A DNA stretch of 11,210 bases, taken from contig JAOZVT010000478.1 of assembly GCA_025869455.1 (NCBI GenBank), positions 1 through 11,210 on the forward strand, in the 5' to 3' direction. Shown in pieces: positions 7,183-11,210 of the stretch. A program made the position numbers and the translations under genes. The stretch is from Prosthecobacter sp. (lineage in GTDB: Bacteria; Verrucomicrobiota; Verrucomicrobiia; Verrucomicrobiales; Verrucomicrobiaceae). Each line of letters opens with the position of its first letter. Position 1 is the first letter of the stretch. Under the pieces are notes generated by a model that saw only the letters and a list, made by a program, of their open reading frames with translations, was not told the origin of the DNA and ran no database searches.

Positions 7183-7560
7183 ATGCGCTTAATCCTTCTG
7201 CTTGCCTTGTCGGTTCTTTTTGTTTCATGCTCCGGCACTCACTCCACCATCAAGAATGGGTATGCCTACCAACTGAGTGAGGATCAAGCTTCTGTGCTGG
7301 TGAATGATATCATCCGCTCCAATATCGTTAATGATCGCCTCCTTCCTGGTAGCAAGCTTGTTGCCTCAGGTTATGACCGTTCCATGGCGGATACTCATAC
7401 TTACACGGCTACGGCCATCGCTGTGCCACGTCAGCAAGCCTATGGCTTCGAGATAACTCATGATGGCACGATGTTTAAAGGGCCAACCAAGTCTAAGAGA
7501 ATGTTCAATACCTTGATCCAGCGCGCTTCGTTAGTCGGCACAAAGGTGAGTATTCAGTAG
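7183..7560 (+). CDS. Small lipoprotein of unknown function
   Basis: The product is 125 residues and begins with a lipoprotein signal peptide: MRLILLLALSVLFVSC, with the lipobox L-F-V-S-C, so it should be diacylated at Cys16 and anchored in the cytoplasmic or outer membrane. The residue after the Cys is Ser, which favours outer-membrane sorting under the E. coli rule. That rule may not hold in this phylum. The remaining 110 residues are soluble, with no cysteine and no motif I recognise. An alternating-polarity stretch, DTHTYTATAIAVPRQQAYGFEI, suggests a beta-rich domain. The ATG at 7183 is preferred over the GTG at 7180 because AGGA (7173-7176) is 6 bases upstream. A TTGAAT / 16 bp / TAGGAT promoter-like pair ends 5 bases before the ATG and partly coincides with that AGGA. 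It follows the CxxC membrane protein by 68 bases and could share its transcript. Confidence 0.8.
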   Translation: MRLILLLALSVLFVSCSGTHSTIKNGYAYQLSEDQASVLVNDIIRSNIVNDRLLPGSKLVASGYDRSMADTHTYTATAIAVPRQQAYGFEITHDGTMFKGPTKSKRMFNTLIQRASLVGTKVSIQ

Positions 7561-7601
7561 TGGGGAAGGGGACACCTTCAAGACTGGTTAGGCGTGATCT
7601 G

Positions 7602-7642
7602 CCTGGGGTAGCGGCCGCGATAAAATTTCCGCTATCCTCAGG
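7602..7642 (+). repeat. Strong hairpin upstream of the hydrolase gene
   Basis: CCTGGGGTAGCGG (7602-7614) pairs with CCGCTATCCTCAGG (7629-7642) to give a 13-pair stem: 12 Watson-Crick pairs plus one G-T, with a single bulged T at 7635 and a 14-base loop. The loop contains TAAAAT and the stem/loop junction contains GCGGCCGC. It starts 42 bases after the lipoprotein stop and ends 17 bases before the hydrolase start. No T run follows it, so it is not a standard intrinsic terminator. It may be an mRNA 3'-end barrier for the lipoprotein gene or a 5' leader structure for the hydrolase. Confidence 0.55.
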
Positions 7643-7659
7643 ATTGTCTGGAAAGTTAG

Positions 7660-8670
7660 GTGGATCACGATCATTTGGAGACTGTGAGTTTTCGTCTTAT
7701 CCGTCGCGTGTTTTACTTCTTGATTCTCCTGGTGCTTCTCGCTGCGGCGGGGCTGACCTGGTGGACGGGGCGTGAGATCGCCAGTCCCACGCGGCGGCCT
7801 TTGCAGGATTATCACTTGGAGTTTTTGGCTGACCCTGCGGCGCACGGAGTTGTTGTGGAAAAATACACGCTGAAGGACGGGACGCCTTGTTTGATGTGTG
7901 TGCCTGAGTCGTCAGGGAAGCTGGGCGTGCGTGGTGTGACGGTTCGGAAGCAATTGGAGGAACGCGGTTTGCTTTTAGCACCAGCCGGGAAAGTCATTGG
8001 CACGCTGGTCCTGGTGCATGGTCGGAAGGGACGTAAGGAGGATTACTTGCTGATTGCCGAGCGGCTGTGTGCGGCGGGCTTTCGGTGTTTGCTGGCGGAT
8101 ATGCCAGCGCATGGGGATCATCCGGCTGGACTGGCCTACTATGGTGTGCGGGAGGCTGATCTGCCTGCGCGGCTGCTGAGTGAGTCGGCGGAGAAGTTTC
8201 ACTTTGATCCGCAGCCTGTGGGACTCCTGGGAATCTCCATGGGAGGATCCGTGGCCATGCATGCGACTGGGCAGCCACAGGCTCCCTGGAAAGCGCTGTG
8301 CATCATCTCAAGTTTTGATGCCTTTGATGCGGTGGTGGATTTCCAAGCATCGCGCCTAGCGGGTTCGTTTTTTGGGGGACTCTGGGCGGCGGGAGCTGGC
8401 TGGGTTTATGAAGCCCAAACAGGGCAGTCCATTCATGCGATCCAACCTCATGAATACGCGGCCCGTTTGCAGATCCCGACCTTGATTGCCCATGGAACAA
8501 AGGATCACGTGGTGCCGATGGCATCTGGCAAGCGACTATTCGAAGCGCTACCGGAGACGATTGGAAAAAAGTGGGTCGAAATCCCTGAGGCGGATCATGA
8601 CAATGTGCTGATCACAGATTTTCCGATCTATGCGACCGTAGCCGAATGGATGCTGATCCATGTGAAGTAG
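7660..8670 (+). CDS. Membrane-anchored alpha/beta hydrolase
   Basis: The product is 336 residues from a GTG start. A single N-terminal hydrophobic helix (about residues 17-35, VFYFLILLVLLAAAGLTWW) follows a basic RLIRR. It is either a signal anchor or an uncleaved signal, so the catalytic domain probably faces the periplasm. The hydrolase core shows LVLVHGRKG (His120-Gly121, oxyanion-hole region), the nucleophile elbow GISMGG with Ser193, the acid Asp282 in IAHGTKDHVVP and the base His313 in EADHDN: a complete Ser-Asp-His triad in the correct order. The family covers esterases, lipases and acyl-peptidases. The substrate cannot be told. The start is uncertain: GTG 7660 has GGAAAG at 7650-7655, while TTG 7675 and GTG 7684 are also in frame and would still leave the anchor. 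GC content is high (37 of 60 in 8101-8160), unlike the two preceding small genes. The hairpin at 7602-7642 lies in its leader. It converges on the DUF4112 gene across 40 bases. Confidence 0.88.
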   Translation: MDHDHLETVSFRLIRRVFYFLILLVLLAAAGLTWWTGREIASPTRRPLQDYHLEFLADPAAHGVVVEKYTLKDGTPCLMCVPESSGKLGVRGVTVRKQLEERGLLLAPAGKVIGTLVLVHGRKGRKEDYLLIAERLCAAGFRCLLADMPAHGDHPAGLAYYGVREADLPARLLSESAEKFHFDPQPVGLLGISMGGSVAMHATGQPQAPWKALCIISSFDAFDAVVDFQASRLAGSFFGGLWAAGAGWVYEAQTGQSIHAIQPHEYAARLQIPTLIAHGTKDHVVPMASGKRLFEALPETIGKKWVEIPEADHDNVLITDFPIYATVAEWMLIHVK

Positions 8671-8710
8671 AGAACGTCGTACTTTCGGGTCCGGCGGTTT
8701 ATAGCGGATG

Positions 8711-9262
8711 TCATTTCACCAAGCCCGTGGCCTGGAGCAGCCAGACATAGAAGGCAAAGAGGCCGATGAGCATGGCGAAAAGGAAGGTGATGAACACGCC
8801 CAGGAGGACAAACATCCGGGTGGTGCTGCGGCGGACGTGATGTTCTTTGCCAGCCTGCCAATCTTGGAGGAGGCGAAGGTTCCTCACATTCGATTTGAAG
8901 AAGGCGCTGACGATGGGGCCGCCGACGGGGAGAAAATCGAAGAGGGTATTGACCAGCATATTTCCCCCCATGCGAATGAGCACGGGCAGGCTGATGCCGA
9001 TGCGCAGTGCCTCGACAAGAATGATGAGGCCACCGCCAGAGGCGACAGCGCTGCCGACGCCAGGGAAAAGCGCGAGCAGGGGATCCAGGCCGATTTTGAA
9101 ATCGGTGCCGGGGATGCGCAGCCAGTTGTCCAACCACTTGGCCAGGAAGCGGGCGATTTCTGACTCTGGCCCCGAGCCACCGAGTTTATCTGCCGCACTG
9201 CCCTTAGGCTTGGGCGGCAAGATTTCATCAATGATGATTCTGTCTGGCTGGTCGGGGGACAT
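8711..9262 (-). CDS. DUF4112 family membrane protein
   Basis: The product is 183 residues. The central block, LDNWLRIPGTDFKIGLDPLLALFPGVGSAVASGG, then EALRIGISLPVLIRMGGNMLVNTLFDFLPVGGPIVSAFFKSNVRNLRLLQDW, matches the DUF4112 pattern (LDPLLGLIPGxGD-like, then FK.N.RNL..L). The biochemical function of this family is not known. The N-terminal 35 residues are polar and proline-rich. A first hydrophobic region spans about residues 59-100. A strong C-terminal helix (about 149-178, MFVLLGVFITFLFAMLIGLFAFYVWLL) anchors it in the membrane. Canonical members have GD after the LIPG motif, whereas here it reads GVGSAVASGG. The ATG at 9262 has no Shine-Dalgarno sequence. It follows the sigma factor by 66 bases on the same strand, so co-transcription is likely. 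A role in sensing for that sigma factor is conceivable but unproven. Confidence 0.85.
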   Translation of the reverse strand: MSPDQPDRIIIDEILPPKPKGSAADKLGGSGPESEIARFLAKWLDNWLRIPGTDFKIGLDPLLALFPGVGSAVASGGGLIILVEALRIGISLPVLIRMGGNMLVNTLFDFLPVGGPIVSAFFKSNVRNLRLLQDWQAGKEHHVRRSTTRMFVLLGVFITFLFAMLIGLFAFYVWLLQATGLVK

Positions 9263-9328
9263 GGTGGTGAATCAAAGTGAAGCGCCATTCATGCCAGCGA
9301 GGTGCAAGGGACTGGCTTTTAGAATGGG

Positions 9329-9994
9329 TCAGAGCATGGTGTGCTCCAGCGCCTGAACTTCTTTCTTCACTAACGCTCCGACGCGGTGTTTGGCTAGATA
9401 AACTTGAGCGGCATTGATGCCGAGAGCCTCGCTGGTTTTTTTGACGCCCCAGCCTTTCATGACATAGCAGTCAAAAATCTGGAACTGACGCGGGGAGACT
9501 TTGGCCTTCACGCGCTCCAGGGCGGCGGCGGTGATGTTGTCACGCCACTCCTTGTCCCAGATGTTTTCCAGGAGGTTGTCTTTGTCGTTGGAAAGGCGAT
9601 CCAGAGCCAGATTGCTGGTTTCTTCGCTGTCTGCATTTCCTTGATCAGCCAGGGATGGCTGACGTTTGCGGGCCCGGAAGACATCTAGAACGCGCCAGCG
9701 GGTCATTTGCAGCAGCCAAGCCTTGAAGGAGCCAGCACGGGGATCATACTGCCCTTTCTGGACCTGCCGGGCGATGGCGATGATGGTTTCTTGAATAACG
9801 TCGAAGGCTTCCTCACGGGTCAGACCTGCTTTGGTCGCGACGCTGTAGATCAAGCGCCAGTAAGTCTGGTAGAACTCGTTCCACGTGCGCTGGTCTTCCC
9901 AGTTGTTCAAGCGTTCGATCAGGCTCTTGCGGGTTTTTTCCCACAAGCCCTTATCTTTCTTTGCATCTTCGGGGATTTCTGGCGTTTCCTCCAT
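9329..9994 (-). CDS. ECF-type RNA polymerase sigma factor
   Basis: The product, 221 residues, is a sigma-70 family protein with only regions 2 and 4. Region 2 covers about residues 38-111: FYQTYWRLIYSVATKAGL, the polymerase-binding EAFDVIQETIIAIARQV, and GSFKAWLLQMTRWRVLDVFRARKR, which contacts the -10. A charged linker rich in Asp, Asn and Glu (111-150) follows. Region 4 (about 155-215) holds SPRQFQIFDCYVMKGWGVKKTSEALGINAAQVYLAKHR, the helix-turn-helix that reads the -35. The 'TYWRLIYSVATKAGL' style is common in Verrucomicrobiota and Planctomycetota ECF proteins. ATG 9994 is preferred to the GTG immediately before it. No Shine-Dalgarno sequence is present; instead a sigma-70-like promoter ends 7 bases from the ATG. 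No recognisable anti-sigma factor follows. The next gene is a DUF4112 membrane protein. The target regulon is unknown. Confidence 0.9.
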   Translation of the reverse strand: MEETPEIPEDAKKDKGLWEKTRKSLIERLNNWEDQRTWNEFYQTYWRLIYSVATKAGLTREEAFDVIQETIIAIARQVQKGQYDPRAGSFKAWLLQMTRWRVLDVFRARKRQPSLADQGNADSEETSNLALDRLSNDKDNLLENIWDKEWRDNITAAALERVKAKVSPRQFQIFDCYVMKGWGVKKTSEALGINAAQVYLAKHRVGALVKKEVQALEHTML

Positions 9995-10001
9995 CACGGG
10001 G

Positions 10002-10029
10002 ATTGTCAGCGGTTGCTAAGCGCTGTCAA
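10002..10029 (-). promoter_or_regulatory. Promoter of the sigma factor gene: TTGACA / 16 bp / GACAAT
   Basis: On the minus strand a perfect -35 TTGACA (10024-10029) is followed by 16 bases and GACAAT (10002-10007, four of six to consensus). The -10 ends 7 bases before the ATG at 9994, so transcription would begin about at the start codon, giving a leaderless mRNA. An alternative is that the true -10 is elsewhere and this match is chance. Confidence 0.5.
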
Positions 10030-10030
10030 A

Positions 10031-10061
10031 CCCCGTCTGTCATGGGTTAGCCCCCCGTCTG
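10031..10061 (-). promoter_or_regulatory. Two identical 9-bp boxes, 22 bp apart, against the -35
   Basis: On the minus strand CAGACGGGG occurs at 10053-10061 and again at 10031-10039, a 22-bp step (about two helical turns). The second copy ends one base before the TTGACA of the sigma-factor promoter. Direct repeats abutting a -35 are a common layout for activators such as OmpR/PhoB-type response regulators. The identity of the binder is unknown. Confidence 0.4.
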
Positions 10062-10079
10062 AAAAAAACTAGTCTTTCG

Positions 10080-10101
10080 AAAAAGATGCACAGGTCGTGC
10101 A
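10080..10101 (-). terminator. Candidate intrinsic terminator of the ribulokinase gene
   Basis: Reading the minus strand, TGCAC (10101-10097) and GTGCA (10091-10087) form a 5-bp stem with loop GACCT, followed by TC and five T residues (10084-10080). It begins 25 bases after the ribulokinase stop. The stem is short, so termination may be partial. Confidence 0.45.
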
Positions 10102-10125
10102 AGAAGTCTGAATCCTGCATCCTTT

Positions 10126-11210
10126 TCAGCTCTGGCGAGCGCGAATTTCCAGGAGCTTTTTCATCACGTGGGCCAGATTGCCGCTCCATTCGGTGGTGCC
10201 GAAGGCATCATGCAGCGTGTGATAAAGGGCATACAATTCGGCATAAACCGCCTGGTTTTCTGGGATCGGGTAATACACACGCTCACGGGTGGCGGTGACC
10301 TTGGCTTGGAGACTGCCAATATCTGCAATGCCTGCGGCGGCGGCTCCAAAGATGGCAGCTCCCAGAGCGCAGGTTTGCTCGCTTTGGCTGACTTTCATGG
10401 GTTTGCCGATGATGTCGGCGTAACATTGCATGAGGGTGGCATTTTTGATGGAAAGGCCGCCGGTATTGACGATCTCGCGCACTTCCACGCCATATTCTTC
10501 CACCCGCTTGATGATGGTGAGGGCACCAAAGGCAGTGGCTTCAATGTAGGCACGATAGATTTCGTGTGCTTCGGTATGCAGGGTCTGGCCTAACAAGAGG
10601 CCTGTCAGGCGCACATCCACCAGGACGGTGCGGTTTCCATTGTTCCAATCCAGCGCCATTAGGCCCGTGGCACCCGGCTTTTGACTGGACATGGCTTTTT
10701 CCATGGCGACGAATTTTTCTCCCACACTGCTGCCATAACTTTCTGGAACGATGTGATTGACCAGCCAGAGGAAGAGATCGCCCACGGCACTCTGTCCAGC
10801 CTCAATGCCGTAGTAGCCGGGAAGGACGGAGCCATTGACGATGCCGCAAACGCCTGGGATATCCGCGAGTGGTTTTGTGGTCGGGGTGATCATGAGATCA
10901 CAGGTGCTGGTGCCCAGGATCTTGACCAAAGTGCCTTCTTTGACGCCTGCACCCACCGCTCCCATATGAGCATCAAAGGCCCCCACAGAAATGGCAATGC
11001 CTTCGGTTAGGCCGAGCTTGGCTGCCCACTCGGCACAGAGACTGCCAGCTTTGACATCGGAAGTGTGAGCCTCGCTATAAAGGCGATCTCGCAGGCCAAT
11101 GAGGGCTGGGGAAAGTTTGCCTAGAAACTCTTCATCAGGCAGGCCGCCCCATTCGGTGCTGAACATGGCTTTGTGACCCGCTGCGCAGACGCTACGCTTT
11201 AAGGTCAGGG
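10126..11210 (-). CDS. araB: L-ribulokinase, C-terminal part, cut by window edge
   Basis: This is an FGGY-family sugar kinase that phosphorylates L-ribulose to L-ribulose 5-phosphate in cytosolic L-arabinose catabolism. The frame is open through the right edge, with the first complete codon at 11208-11206. It gives 360 residues and lacks roughly the first 200 of an enzyme that is usually about 560 long. AraB-type features are CAAGHKAMFS (visible residues 8-17) and GAFDAHMGAVGAGVKEGTLVKILGTSTCDLMI, with the expected catalytic Asp at visible residue 79, followed by GIVNGSVLPGYYGIEAGQSAVGDLFLWLV and, near the end, the FGGY C-terminal nucleotide-binding stretch EATAFGALTIIKRVEEYGVEVREIVNTGGLSIKNATLMQCYADIIGKP. 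No internal stops or frameshifts are seen. The stop TGA is at 10128-10126. Any araA or araD partner would have to lie outside, to the right. A weak terminator separates it from the sigma factor gene. Confidence 0.95.
   Translation of the reverse strand, partial: LTLKRSVCAAGHKAMFSTEWGGLPDEEFLGKLSPALIGLRDRLYSEAHTSDVKAGSLCAEWAAKLGLTEGIAISVGAFDAHMGAVGAGVKEGTLVKILGTSTCDLMITPTTKPLADIPGVCGIVNGSVLPGYYGIEAGQSAVGDLFLWLVNHIVPESYGSSVGEKFVAMEKAMSSQKPGATGLMALDWNNGNRTVLVDVRLTGLLLGQTLHTEAHEIYRAYIEATAFGALTIIKRVEEYGVEVREIVNTGGLSIKNATLMQCYADIIGKPMKVSQSEQTCALGAAIFGAAAAGIADIGSLQAKVTATRERVYYPIPENQAVYAELYALYHTLHDAFGTTEWSGNLAHVMKKLLEIRARQS

Noticed and set aside
8708..9163. A plus-strand open frame of 151 codons, very rich in Asp, Glu and Ala
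   Set aside because: It is opposite the DUF4112 gene, and its composition is what a reverse-strand reading of a GC-rich gene gives.
9293..9316. GCCAG/CTGGC inverted repeat between the sigma factor and DUF4112 genes
   Set aside because: A 5-bp stem with a 14-base loop and no T tract is within what chance produces. It does not support a terminator.
10023..10043. CTGTCAA and CTGTCAT, resembling halves of a PhoB box
   Set aside because: The two heptamers are 14 bp apart instead of the 11 bp of a Pho box, and they point away from the sigma-factor gene.

Overview
The window reads as an ordinary chromosomal stretch of a Gram-negative bacterium, most likely a member of the Verrucomicrobiota (Prosthecobacter/Verrucomicrobium type). 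This is inferred from the style of the ECF sigma factor, the DUF4112 membrane protein, the exported M16 protease, the moderate-to-high GC with AT-richer orphan genes, and the scarcity of Shine-Dalgarno sequences. No 16S gene or other decisive taxonomic marker is present. There are no tRNA or rRNA genes, CRISPR arrays, phage genes or insertion sequences. Coding density is high, with every gap under 200 bases.

Layout, left to right. (1) The N-terminal 406 codons of a secreted PqqL-like M16 zinc protease run leftward off the edge (1-1218, minus). (2) Divergent from it is an orphan secreted protein (1366-1941, plus). (3) A sugar-isomerase (SIS) domain protein (2050-2829, plus) converges on, and overlaps by 19 bp, an ACS-type major facilitator transporter (2811-4124, minus). 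(4) A second MFS transporter (4321-5598, plus) diverges from the first across a 196-bp intergenic region that contains a perfect 13-bp palindrome. (5) A beta-carbonic anhydrase of the E. coli Can type follows (5762-6406, plus). (6) Next come three rightward genes for envelope proteins: a single-pass membrane protein with a CxxC/His pattern (6521-7114), a small lipoprotein (7183-7560) and a membrane-anchored alpha/beta hydrolase (7660-8670) preceded by a strong hairpin. (7) On the minus strand, an ECF-type sigma factor (9329-9994) is followed 66 bases later by a DUF4112 membrane protein (8711-9262). (8) The C-terminal 360 residues of a ribulokinase, AraB type, enter from the right edge (10126-11210, minus), with a candidate terminator after its stop.

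Together the metabolic genes suggest a sugar or sugar-acid utilising heterotroph: two MFS carriers, an SIS-domain phosphosugar protein and ribulokinase for L-arabinose. Nothing shows that these form one pathway. The carbonic anhydrase is a housekeeping enzyme that supplies bicarbonate.

I did not find a convincing new multi-gene system. The best leads are regulatory: (a) a sigma-factor promoter with a consensus -35, a -10 only 7 bases from the ATG (a leaderless arrangement), and two identical 9-bp boxes one 22-bp step apart against the -35; (b) the same -10/ATG geometry at the M16 protease; (c) the 41-nt hairpin in front of the hydrolase; and (d) several orphan exported proteins. These are inferences from sequence alone.
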